In this document: positions 30,402-39,288 of the stretch, in pieces | Layout of the letters: each line of letters begins with the position of its first letter | Numbering within the stretch: position 1 is the first letter of the stretch | Source of the DNA: Paulinella micropora | Lineage: Eukaryota > Cercozoa > Imbricatea > Euglyphida > Paulinellidae | DNA: 64,000 nucleotides | Reading direction: 5' to 3' | Assembly: GCA_019918135.1 (NCBI GenBank) | Contig: WBZZ01005603.1 | Coordinates: forward strand, 150,001 to 214,000 | Position numbers and translations under genes: made by a program | Notes under the pieces: generated by a model | What the model saw: the letters and a program-made list of their open reading frames with translations, nothing else | Told to the model about the DNA's origin: nothing | Database searches by the model: none

Positions 30402-31383
30402 TTTTGTTTAGGTCATAAAAAATCTCGCACCAAAACCCTGACGTCAGGTCGGTTTTTGGTTGCTTTGCTTCGATTGGGGCCTCTAAGAAGGGAGGGGGAT
30501 GTGCCGCGCGCTGCCCTTTCTCCCCTCTAGCTGTAGGAATCTCTGGAGGGGTTTTCACCTCTCTAAGATTTCAATCCAATCTGCGTGCTACCCTTTCTCC
30601 CTTCTCCAGCTGCCTGCCGGTCTATGGAGGGGTTCACCTCTCTAAGATTTCAATCCAATCGGCGGCTTGGATGTACTTTTTAATTAAAAAATGTGACATC
30701 TAGTGCTTGAAATGAACGGAGCGGCCCGATTATTAATTGCATCAAACAAGAATGTGTATTTTCCCGGGAAAAGGGGCGTGCGTCGGTATTGTGCTCCCCC
30801 CCCTCCTTTCAAAATTTTTTTTCGAGCACGCTTCCCCCGGGCGGGGGGGGGGGGGGGGGGGGGGGGGAGGGGAAACGAGGGGAGAAGAAAACGGGGGGGG
30901 GGGGGGGGCGCCCTTCCCCCCTCCCCCCCCCCGCTTTTCCCTTTCCCCCGTTTTCCCCCTCTCCCCGTTTTTCCCCTCTTCCCGTTTTTCCCCCTCTCCC
31001 CGTTTTTCCCCCTCTCCCCGTTTTTCCCCTCTCCCCATCTCTCTCTCTCTCTTCTTTCTTGCGTGGAATTTGTCGCCAAATGGGCATGGGGTGCATATTT
31101 CCCCAGCAAAAGAAATATGTGCCAGAATTGTACCCCTCCGCGATGTGATTTTTTTTTAATATCAATAACACTTAAATGTTTTGTTTTTAATTAAATTTCT
31201 TTATTAAATTGTACTCTGCTTGCATCGCAGATTGGATTGAAATCTTAGAGAGGCAAAACCCCTCCAGAGATTCCTACAGCTGGAAGGGAGAAAGGGCAGC
31301 ACGCGGCACATCCCCCTCCCTTCTCAGAGCGGGGGGCAAAGCCCCCCGAGCCCCCCTTCCAGCCCGCGCCAGCGGGCTGCAGC
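30402..31383. repeat. Mosaic downstream of Fanzor A
   Basis: The first 80 bases after the stop (a taggtcataaaaaatctcgc region with tgacgtcaggtcggtttttg) are the only unique sequence and are where an omega RNA end would be expected. Then two inverted R1 copies in tandem (30,490-30,660, each with gaggggtt.cacctctctaag), R5 (30,662-30,850), G tract and CCCCGTTTT array, R4 (31,050-31,130), AT-rich DNA, R1 (31,228) and a GC element (31,331-31,379). Confidence 0.7.
31331..31379 (-). repeat. GC paired-palindrome element at the end of Fanzor B
   Basis: ggggggcaaagccccccgag and cagcccgcgccagcgggctg; replaces the last codons of Fanzor copy B after NILLRLL. Its orientation is opposite to the internal elements of copy B. 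Confidence 0.75.
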
Positions 31384-31879
31384 AGTCTTAAGAGGATATT
31401 GCGACTGGCGTTCATGTCGCGTCCGTGCTGGAGAGCGCACCACTGGCAGCTGTACGTCTTGGCGGTTTTGATGTCCCTCCACAGCGCACCACATTGCGTA
31501 CAAGCCTGTGTCGTGAACTCCTCGTTGCAGATCAGCACTTTGCACTTACCTACATACTCTCGCTGCAAGTCGAGCAAGCGCTTGCGGAAGTCTGCGTGTC
31601 GCCAGGCAAGCAGCTTGCGCTTTGTTTCACGCGAGATCGTCTTGCCCTTTACCATGCCCGACGCTCCGAACCAAGGTAGCACGACGTAGTCGTGGTTATC
31701 GAGCAGCCATCTGGCTGCTTTCTTGTGCACGTCCTGGACCATGTTGTAGATCTTGTCACGCACTCGAGTAATAGCGCGCCGTAGGCGCCAGCGGTTGCGC
31801 TTCTTGCTGCTGTCCTTAGCCAGTAGCGCGACCTTGCTTAGCAGATTGTCGATGTGTTTCTGCAATCGGTACACGCGTC

Positions 31880-31943
31880 CAGCCCGCTGTCGCGGGCTGA
31901 GAGGGTAGCAGGGGGGGGGGGGGGCACGGGGGGCTTGCCCCCC
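31880..31943 (-). repeat. GC element replacing RuvC-I in Fanzor B
   Basis: cagcccgctgtcgcgggctg and ggggggcttgcccccc with a poly-G spacer. It joins the codons for RVNS directly to those for TRVYRLQ, the same junction as in copy C (37,270). Confidence 0.85.
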
Positions 31944-32355
31944 GAGTTGACTCTCTTCCAGTGAAAGAACTTGCCCTTCTGGCTAAGATTAGAGATGGCC
32001 GAGGCCCGCGCCGCTTGCAGGTCCCGGATGGCCACTGTACGGATGTCGTAGGGCACGCTGCGAAGCCACGGCCTGGCTCGTACAAATTCACTGTCCTCTT
32101 TCACAAACCGCAGGCGCAGAGTATCCAAATCAAAGTCGCCGAGGCAGCGCATTCTACCGCCCATCTCGGCCCTTCTTTGCTCTCGGCGCTCCTTTTGCTC
32201 TTGGCGTTCCCTGGCTTTCCTAGCCTTGATCTCCTCGGGCGTCTCCTCCTCCTTCTCCTCCTTGTCTTTCTGCTCCTGCTGCCTCTCCTCTTTTTTTCTT
32301 CTCGTGTGCTTGGCAGGATTTTCCTCCTTTTTTTCCTGGCGCCGTCTCTTTTTAC

Positions 32356-32427
32356 CAGCCCGCTTACGCGGGCTGAAGGGAAGCACGCTGGGCTTGAAGG
32401 GGGGGGCACGGGGGGCATGCCCCCCGG
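32356..32427 (-). repeat. GC element 3 in Fanzor B
   Basis: cagcccgcttacgcgggctg and ggggggcatgcccccc. Same junction as element 3 of copy A, lacking the 137 coding bases present in copy C. Confidence 0.85.
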
Positions 32428-32670
32428 CAGCCAAGCTCGTCTAGCTTCCTTATCCTTGGTCTTTGGGTAGATCCTGCAAGTGAGTGTCTTGAGCGGGGGC
32501 GTCTTTCTTGCTTTCTTGTTCAAACTGAACTTCTTCTTCTTGGGCACCTTGTTCTGTTGCTCGTCTGCTTTGGTTGCGTTGCGTCGCGCGTTGACCTGAG
32601 TCGCGGGCAGTAGTGCAAGTCGCGACTGCCAAGAGGTCTCCTGCGGGCCTTGTGCGGATGTCGGCTCGTA

Positions 32671-32720
32671 CCAGCCCGCTGGCGCGGGCTGAAAGGGAGG
32701 CTCGGGGGGCCTTGCCCCCC
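32671..32720 (-). repeat. GC element 2 in Fanzor B
   Basis: cagcccgctggcgcgggctg and ggggggccttgcccccc at the FWNES/FWTES site shared with copies A, C and D. Confidence 0.85.
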
Positions 32721-32817
32721 GGACTCAGTCCAGAACGGCGCATAGGCTAAATCTGGTTCCGGAGGAGGCTGTGCGGGTCTTGACTTCTTTTCCCGGACCT
32801 TTTCTTCTCGTGGCAAA

Positions 32818-32866
32818 CCCACCGGCGTGGGCTGTAGGGGGGGCTCGGGCGGCCATGCCCCCCCGA
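32818..32866 (-). repeat. GC element 1 in Fanzor B
   Basis: ccaccggcgtgggctg and gcggccatgccccccc at the WDLG site shared with copies A, C and D. Confidence 0.75.
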
Positions 32867-32891
32867 GGTCCCAGAGTGAGCGCCGCCTCAT

Positions 32892-33510
32892 TGGAGAAGT
32901 CACTCTTCGGATGACTTAGACGGAGTTTGTAGTCGAGGCAGGACCCATAAAGCCAAGGGCAGGGCCATGCCTGTAGCTGGTCACAAAGTGAGCAGGTTGA
33001 ATTTGTGGGTTTAGAGGGAAAGCAAAAATAAACAAGCTTTCTTTTTCGGAGCCCACAGGGGGGGGGGGGGCCCTCCTCCCCTCCCCCCTTCTCCCCTCCC
33101 CCCGTTCCCCCCCTCCCCTCGTTTTCCCCCTCCCCTCGTTTTCCCCCTCCCTTCCTCCTCTATGCCCCCCCCCCCTCTCGCTCTCTCTTGCGTGGAATTA
33201 GTCGCCAAATGGGCATGGGTGCGTATTTCCCCGGAAAAGGGACGTGTGCCAGAATTGTGCTCCCCCCATCAAAAAAGATTTCGAGCACCTTCCCCCCGGC
33301 CTGGGGGGGGGGGGGGGGGAGGATGAGGGGGAGCGCCCCGCCCCTGCGGGTTTCGAAAAAGAAAGCTTGTTTATTTTTGCTTTCCCTCTAAACCCACAAA
33401 TTAAAACTGTCCACTTTGTGACCAGCTACAGGCATGGCCCTGCCCTTGGCTTTATTGGTCCTGTTTCCACTACAAACTCCGCCTAAGCCATCTGACCAGT
33501 GACTTCTCCA
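32892..33510. repeat. R6 reverse, array, R4, R6 forward
   Basis: The leader of copy B (32,892-33,057, reverse) faces a second forward leader (33,345-33,510) across a G/C array (33,058-33,180) and an R4 module (33,185-33,300). The two Fanzor pieces are thus head to head. No gene. Confidence 0.75.
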
Positions 33511-34232
33511 ATGAGGCGGCGCGGGGGGCAAGGCCCCCGAGCCCCCCCCTTCAGCCCGCGGGGGGCGAGGCCCCCCAAACCCCCCCTTCAGCCCGCGCCA
33601 GCGGGCTGGCAGCCAAACAGACGAGACGCAGAACAAGCAGCCCAAGAATCAGAAGTTCAGTCTGAACAAGAAAGCAGGTAAGACGCCCCCGCTCAAAACA
33701 CTCACGTGCCGGGGGGCATGCCCCCCCGCGCCCCCCCCCCCCCCCTTTAAGCCAAGCATGCTTGTCTCCAGCCCGCGCCGGGGGAGCAATGCTCCCTCCC
33801 CCCCCACTCCCCTGCGCCTCCCTCCTTATGCCTCTCCATCCCGCGCAAGCGGGGTGGGCAAAGAAGGGCCGAGATGGGCGGTAGAATGCGCTGCCTCGGC
33901 GACTTTGATTTGGATACTCTGCGCCTGCGGTTTGTGTAAGAGGACAGTGACTTTGTACGAGCCAGGCCGTGGCTTCTCAGCGTGCCCTACGACATCCGCG
34001 CAGTGGCCATCCGGGATCTGCAAGCGGCGCGGGCATCCGCCATCTCAAATCTTAGCCAAAAGGGCAAGCTCTTTTACTGGAAGAGAGTCAACTCGGGGGA
34101 CAAGCCCCCCGTGCCCCCTCCCCTGCTACCTTTCAGCCCGCGGCAGCGGGCTGGCGCCTACGGCGCGCCATTACTCGAGTGCGCGACAATATCTACAACA
34201 TGGTCCAAGACGTGCACAAGAAAGCAGCCAGA
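33511..34232 (+). pseudogene. Fanzor nuclease fragment G
   Basis: Starts ATGAGGCGGCGC after R6, then a double GC element (33,525-33,607), the Lys-rich block (33,608-33,710), further palindromes, the MGGRMRCLGDFDLD to RVNS block (33,858-34,094, with an in-frame stop at about 33,938), a GC element (34,095-34,153) and a short part of the helical linker (34,154-34,232). Most of the gene has been replaced by GC elements. Confidence 0.75.
34095..34153 (+). repeat. GC element in Fanzor G
   Basis: gggggacaagcccccc and cagcccgcggcagcgggctg; joins RVNS to the RRAITRV region, a larger deletion than in copies B and C. Confidence 0.8.
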
Positions 34233-34897
34233 TGCGGGGGGCATGCCCCCCGGGCCGCGCGCTGCCCTTTCTCTCCTCCAGCTGCCTGCCGTTCTCTGGA
34301 GTGGTTCACCTCTCTAAGATTTCAACGCAATCTGCGGCTTGGATGTACTTTTTAATAAAAAATGTGACATCTAGTGCTTGTTCTGAACGGGCCGGCCCTG
34401 TTATTAATTACATCAAACAAGAATGTGTATTTTCCCGGGGAAAGGGGAAACGAGGGGAGAAGAAAACGGGGGGGGGGGGGGCTTCTCCCCCGCTTTTCCC
34501 CTTCCCCCGTTTTCCCCCTCCCCCCGCTTTTCCTCTCCCCCCGTTTTCCCCCTCCCCCCGTTTTCCCCCTCCCCCCGTTTTTCCCCTCCCCCCCTCTTTC
34601 TCCTCTATCCCTCCCCCCCTCTCTCTCTCTTCTTTCTTGCGTGGACTTTGTCGCCAAATGGGCATGGGTGCGTATTTCCCCGGGGAAATGGAACGCCCTG
34701 AGAAGAAGGAGCAGTAGGGAACGAGAAAGGCAGGAAGGAGAGCGCAGGGGCGCGCTAGAAAAAAAAATACTTTTTTTCTCGAGTTAAATTCCAACAGTCT
34801 CAGACTTCGGCACCGGGTGGGGGAGGGGGGAACGGGGCGGGGCGTGGTGCGAAACCCAACAGCCGCGGCAGTCTGGTACAAGCTGTCTGCCGAACAG
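34233..34897. repeat. Mosaic: half element, inverted R1, R5, array, R4, Sel1 scrap
   Basis: ggggggcatgccccccgg (34,233), inverted R1 (34,275-34,335), R5 (34,335-34,445), a CCCCGTTTT array, R4 (34,635-34,690), then acggggcggggcgtggt and a Sel1-like scrap AAVWYKLSAEQ (34,833-34,895). Confidence 0.7.
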
Positions 34898-35020
34898 AAT
34901 GCGCTGCTTGGGCGACTTTGATCTAGATACTCTGCGCCTGCGGTTTGTGCAAGCGGATAGCGAGTTCGTGCGAGCCAGGTCGTGGCTTCTCAGCGTGCCC
35001 TACGACATCCAATCTGAGTT
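34898..35020 (+). pseudogene. Fanzor nuclease fragment H
   Basis: About 115 bases matching RMRCLGDFDLDTLRLRF to VPYDI. It follows the Sel1 scrap directly and ends in AT-rich DNA. Confidence 0.7.
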
Positions 35021-35124
35021 TTAATTAAAATACTTTTTCTCTCTTTTTTTCTCGTGTCAATCCAATCTGGATTTACATAAAAAACTGTTTTTTATTTGAA
35101 AAGAAAAAGCTCGCCAAGGTTTTT

Positions 35125-35799
35125 TTACTCAGAGACAAGGCCTGTGATTCGTGCGACGCCTTTTGCGTGCTGGCTACGTCTTTTCCGAGCAGCCATTCGA
35201 CGCCTCTTACTCCGCGTCGTGTTCTGTTTCAAGCCTTCAAGTGCCGAGCGGGCCGCAGGGTCTCCGCACTCCGCCGCCCTCGACAAGTAGGTGCACGCGC
35301 GCTCGAGGTCGCGGGGCACTCCGAGCCCGTCGCGGAACCTCATCCCCAGCTCGTATTCGGCGCCAGAATGCCCCTGCTCGGCTGCTTGGAAAAGGTACTC
35401 CAAGGCTGAGCTCTGCTCTGCTATTTGGCCAGGCTCGCTTTCTGGTCGACACACGCACAGCAAGTACTGCGCGAATGCGTCGCCCCGCTGCGCGGCCCTT
35501 TTAAGCCACTCGACTGCCAGGGCGGAGTTGGAGGCCACTCCGTGTCCTTCGTAGTAGCACATTGCTAAACTGCACTGTGCCGCGCGGTGACCCTGTGCCG
35601 CAGCTTTTGTGTACCACTGCATGGCGAGGCTGTAATTCTGAGGCACACCTTCGCCAATGTCGTAGCAGATCCCCAGATTATATTGCGCGCTGGCTAGGCC
35701 GCGGGCCGCCGCCTGGGCGTACCAGAAGGCAGCCTGGGCGTGATCCTGGCGCAAGCCTTGGCCTGCGTCATAGCGGACACCTAGTTCAAACGCACCCTC
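35125..35799 (-). CDS. Sel1-repeat protein, 5' truncated
   Basis: About 225 residues of tandem Sel1-like repeats: FELGVRYDAGQGL, AQYNLGICYDIGEGV, AQCSLAMCYYEGHGV, AVEWLKRAAQRGDAFAQ, AEYELGMRFRDGLGV and a final half repeat, then a basic tail (RSKRRRMAARKRRSQ). Sel1 repeats are alpha-alpha solenoids that scaffold protein complexes. The upstream frame is dispersed repeat (cgaaggcactcccatcgcgc, also at about 28,125 and 37,995), so the real start is gone. Scraps of a related gene lie at 14,418 and 34,833. Confidence 0.75.
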   Translation of the reverse strand, partial: EGAFELGVRYDAGQGLRQDHAQAAFWYAQAAARGLASAQYNLGICYDIGEGVPQNYSLAMQWYTKAAAQGHRAAQCSLAMCYYEGHGVASNSALAVEWLKRAAQRGDAFAQYLLCVCRPESEPGQIAEQSSALEYLFQAAEQGHSGAEYELGMRFRDGLGVPRDLERACTYLSRAAECGDPAARSALEGLKQNTTRSKRRRMAARKRRSQHAKGVARITGLVSE

Positions 35800-36256
35800 G
35801 CCCCCCCGAAGGCACTCCCATCGCGCCCCCCTCCCTCTTTCCCCCTTCCCTCTCTCTCTCTCTCTCTTTTCTTCTCGCGTGAAATCTGTCGCCAAGTGTG
35901 CATGTGTGCGTATTTCCCGGGAAAAAGGAACGTGTGCCAGAATTGTGCTCTCCCCATCAAAAAAAGTTCGAGCACCCTTCCGCCGGCCCGAGGGGGGGGA
36001 GGGGGAAACGGGGGGGGGGGGAGGGGAAAACGGGGGGAGGAGAAGACGGGGGGGGGGGGGGAGGAAAGGGGGGGGGGGGGGGAGGAAAGGGGGGGCTCCG
36101 AGAAGAAAGTTTGTTTATTTTTGCTCTCCCTCTAAACCCACACAAATTAAAACTGTCCACTTTGTGACCAGCTACAGGCATGGCCCTGCCCTTGGCTTTA
36201 TGGGTCCTGTTTCCACTACAAACTCCATCTAAGCCATCTGACCAGTGACTTCTCCA
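35800..36256. repeat. R4, G tracts and R6 leader of Fanzor C
   Basis: R4 (35,865-35,990 with attgtgct...cgagcaccc hairpin arms), G-rich tracts with gggaaaacgggg, then R6 (36,096-36,256) ending at the ATG of Fanzor copy C. Confidence 0.75.
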
Positions 36257-36430
36257 ATGAGGCGGCGCACTCTCTGGGACCTCGGGCGGGCATGGCCCCC
36301 CGAACCGGGCCTTCCGCCCACGCCGGTGGGTTGGCCACGAGAAGAGAAGACCAGGGAGAAAAAGTTCAGGCCCGCGCAGCCTCCTCCAGAGCCCCAGCCA
36401 AAAGCTTATGCGCCGTTCTGGAACGAGTCC

Positions 36431-36479
36431 GGGGGGCAGGGCCCCCCGAGCCCCCCTTCAGCCCGCGCTAGCGGGCTGG
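36431..36479 (+). repeat. GC element 2 in Fanzor C
   Basis: Identical to the 49-base element at 28,855-28,903. Confidence 0.85.
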
Positions 36480-37269
36480 TACGAGCCGACAACCGAGCAA
36501 GGCCCACAGCAGACGTCCTGGCAATCGCGACTTGCACTGCTGCCCGCAACTCAGGCCAACGCGAGACGCAACGCAGCCAAAGCAGACGAGCAACAGAACA
36601 AGATGCCCAAGAAGAAGAAGTTCAGTTTAAACAAGAAAGCAAGAAAAACGCCCCCGCTCAAGACACTTACGTGCAGGATCTACCCGAAGAGCAAGGATAA
36701 AGAGGTTAGGCGAGCTTGGCTGCGCAAGGCCTGGCTGATGTTTCGGGCAGTCCATACCACCTGGAATGCGGCGGTGGCCTGGCTGAGAAAAGAGGATGAG
36801 CGTTTCCCTTGGCCCAGCGAAGAGGAACAGCAGCAACATCAAGCCGCGAAGGCTGCGAGTAAAAAGAGACGGCGCGAAGAAAAAAAGGAGGAAAATCCTG
36901 CCAAGCACAAGCGACAAAAAAAAGAGGAGAAGCAGCAGGAGCAGAAGGACAAGGAAGAGAAGGAGGAGGAGACGCCCGAGGAGATCAAGGCCAGAAAAGC
37001 CAGAGAGCGCCAAGAGCAAAAGGAGCGCCGAGATCAAAGAAGGGCCGAGATGGGCGGTAGAATGCGCTGCCTGGGCGACTTTGATCTAGATACTCTGCGC
37101 CTGCGGTTTGTGAAACAAGATAGCGAATTTGTGCGAGCCAGGCCGTGGCTTCTCAGCGTGCCCTACGACATCCGCGCAGTGGCCATCCGGGACCTGCAAG
37201 CGGCGCGGGCCTCCGCCATCTCAAATCTTAGCCAGAAGGGCAAGTTCTTTCACTGGAAGAGAGTCAACT

Positions 37270-37337
37270 CGGGGGGCAAGCCCCCCGTGCCCCCCCCCCC
37301 CCCCCTGCTACCCTCTCAGCCCGCGACAGCGGGCTGG
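37270..37337 (+). repeat. GC element replacing RuvC-I in Fanzor C
   Basis: ggggggcaagcccccc, poly-C spacer, cagcccgcgacagcgggctg. Copy A has about 250 more bases between the same flanks, one GC element included. Confidence 0.85.
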
Positions 37338-37508
37338 ACGCGTGTACCGATTGCAGAAACACATCGACAATCTGCTAAGCAAGGTCGCGCTACTGGCTAA
37401 GGACAGCAGCAAGAAGCGGAACCGCTGGCGCCTACGGCGCGCTATTACTCGAGTGCGTGACAAGATCTACAACATGGTACAAGACGTGCACAAGAAAGCA
37501 GCCAGATG

Positions 37509-37560
37509 CGGGGGGCGGCGCCCCCCGTGACCCCCCCTGCAGCCCGCGCCAGCGGGGTGC
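37509..37560 (+). repeat. GC element replacing RuvC-II in Fanzor C
   Basis: ggggggcggcgcccccc and cagcccgcgccagcggggtg. About 145 coding bases of copy A (LLDNHDYVVLPWFG to SLQ) are missing here. Confidence 0.85.
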
Positions 37561-37688
37561 GCAGCAAGAGTATATAGGTAAATGCAAGGTGCTGATCTGC
37601 AACGAGGACTTCACGACACAGGCGTGCACGCAATGCGGGGCGCTGTGGAGGGACATCAAAGCCGCGAAGACGTATAGCTGCCAGTGCC

Positions 37689-39288
37689 ACCCCGCTGGCG
37701 CGGGCTGGAATGGAGAAAAGGGGGGGCGCGGGGGGCATGCCCCCCGGCGCGGGCTGGAAGGGGGGCTCGGGGGGCTTTGCCCCCCGCTCTGAGAACTAAG
37801 AAAGGGAGAATAAAGAAGCATGATTGGAGTGGGGCGCCAAGAACTGCAACAAAATTTTTATTAATTTCACTTGGCTCAAAGAAATCTTACACTTGATATT
37901 GAAAACTAGGAGAGGGGCGGATTGGATTGAAATCTTAGAGAGGTTAGCCCCTCCAGAGAGCGGCAGCGGGAAGAAAAGCCTCCCGAGCCCCCCCGGGGCA
38001 CTCCCATCGCGCCACCCTCCCTCTTCCCCCCCTTCCTCCGTCCCCCCGTTTTTCCTATCCCCCGTTTTCCCCTTCCTCTTCTCTCTCTCTTCTTGCGCGG
38101 ACTTTGTCGCCAGCCGCGTGCTGCCCTTTCCCCCTTCCAGCTGCCTGCCCGTCTCTGGAGGGGTTCGCCTCTCTAAGATTTCAATCCGATCCGATGTACT
38201 TTAATAAAAAAAATGTGACATCTAGTGCTTGTTCTGAACGGGCCGGCCCCGTTGTTAATTGCATCAAACAAGAATGTATATTTTCCAGGGAAAAGGGGCG
38301 TGCGTCGGTATTGTGCTCCCCCCCCCCCTCCTTTCAAAATTCTTTTCGAGCACGCTTCCCCCTGGCGGGGGGGGGGGGGGGGAGGAGGGGGAACGAGGGG
38401 AGAAGAAAACGGGGGGAGGGGGGCGCCCTTCTCCCCCGCTTTTCCCCTCCCCCCCCCCCCCGTTTTTCCCCTCCCCCCGTTTTTCCTCTCCCCCCGTTTT
38501 TCCCCTCTCCCCGTTTTTCCCCTCTCCCCGTTTTTCCCCTCTCCCCGTTTTTTCCCTCCTCCCCGTTCCCCCCTTCCCTCTCTTTCCCCTCTCTCTTTTC
38601 TTCTCGGGTGAAATCTGTCGCTAAGTGTGCATGTGTGCGTATTTCCCGGGGAAAAGGACCGTGTGCCAGAATTGTGCTCTCCCCCCCCCCCTGCGGGCTT
38701 CGAAAAGAGCTTGTTTATTTTTGCTCTCCCTCTAAACCCACAAATTAAAACTGTCCACTTTGTGACCAGCTACAGGCATGGCCCTGCCCTTGGCTTTATG
38801 GGTCCTGTTTTCACTACAAACTCCGCCTAAGCCATCTGACCAGTGACTTCTCCAATGAGGCGGCGCGGGGCGCTGTGGAGGGGGATGTGCCGCGTGCTGC
38901 CCTTTCTCCCTTCCAGCTGCCGGCCGGTCTCTGGAGGGGTTCACCTAAGATTTCAATCCAATCTGCTGCTTGGATGTACTTTTTAATTAAAAAAATGTGA
39001 CATTTAGTGCTTGTTCTGAACGGGCCGGCCCTGGTTATGAATTGCATCAAACAAGAATGTGTATTTTCCATGGGGAAAGGGGCGCGCGTCAGTATTGTGC
39101 TCCCCCCCTCCTTTCAAAAAATTTTTCGAGCACGCTTCCCCCGGGCGGGGGCGGGGGCGGGGGGGGGGGGGGGGAGGGGAAACGAGGGGAGAAGAAAACG
39201 GGGGGCGCCCTTCTCCCCCGCTTTTCCCTCCCCCCCCCCCCAAGCTGACAAAGAAACAAGGGAAGGGGGGAGGGAGGTGCAGGGAACC
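37689..39288. repeat. Mosaic ending the repeat block
   Basis: Double GC element (37,686-37,790), R2 (37,795-37,910), R1 (37,917), C array, inverted R1 (38,130-38,185), R5 (38,195-38,370), G tract and long CCCCGTTTT array (38,440-38,580), R4 (38,600-38,690), R6 (38,692-38,854), inverted R1 (38,910-38,965), R5 again (38,970-39,160) and G/C tract to 39,235. No gene. The repeats stop abruptly before the GH105-like gene. Confidence 0.75.

Larger units (their letters stand above)
31384..32891 (-). pseudogene. Fanzor nuclease, copy B
   Basis: Reverse-strand copy starting at ATG 32,891 and retaining the Pro-rich and Lys-rich N-terminus, the VPYDIR block (PYDIRTVAIRDLQAARASAI), the helical linker RVYRLQKHIDNLLSK and the C-terminal half with PWFGASGMVKG, CNEEFTTQACTQCG and HGRDMNASRN. 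The segment holding RuvC-I (SIDPGV) is missing: a GC element at 31,880-31,943 stands there. Elements at the other three sites match copies A and C. Cannot make an active nuclease because the first catalytic Asp is gone. Confidence 0.85.
36257..37688 (+). pseudogene. Fanzor nuclease, copy C
   Basis: Best N-terminal half: one frame (from about 36,480 to 37,265) carries KMPKKKKFSLNKKARK, LKTLTCRIYPKS, the RRAWLRKAWLMFRAVHTTWN block lost in A and B, the Lys/Glu helix and VPYDIRAVAIRDLQAA. A 49-base GC element (36,431-36,479) separates it from the start; removing exactly 49 bases would restore the frame. The nuclease half is cut by GC elements at 37,270 (RuvC-I lost), 37,509 (RuvC-II region lost) and 37,686 (inside the zinc site). 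Dead as a nuclease. Confidence 0.85.

Noticed and set aside
28855..37560. GC elements as introns of the Fanzor gene
   Set aside because: Removing the 49-base unit restores the frame in copy C, but the 73-base unit in copy A replaces 137 coding bases and its removal does not. No GT-AG ends are present.
10365..37790. CRISPR array
   Set aside because: Units are dispersed, in both orientations, without regular spacers, and no cas gene is seen; the RuvC protein is a Fanzor/TnpB relative.
25560..38690. R4 as a small conserved protein (MGMGAYFPGKGTCAR-like frame)
   Set aside because: The frame differs between copies through indels and two other frames are equally open, so selection for protein is not shown.
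10800..39240. Numerous Pro/Gly/Arg-rich ORFs of 60-290 codons on both strands
   Set aside because: They follow G/C homopolymers, arrays and dispersed modules, change frame between copies and do not resemble proteins.
39007..39288. Upstream extension of the GH105-like frame
   Set aside because: The extension lies in R5 and G/C tract; the ATG at 39,289 is the first one after the repeat.
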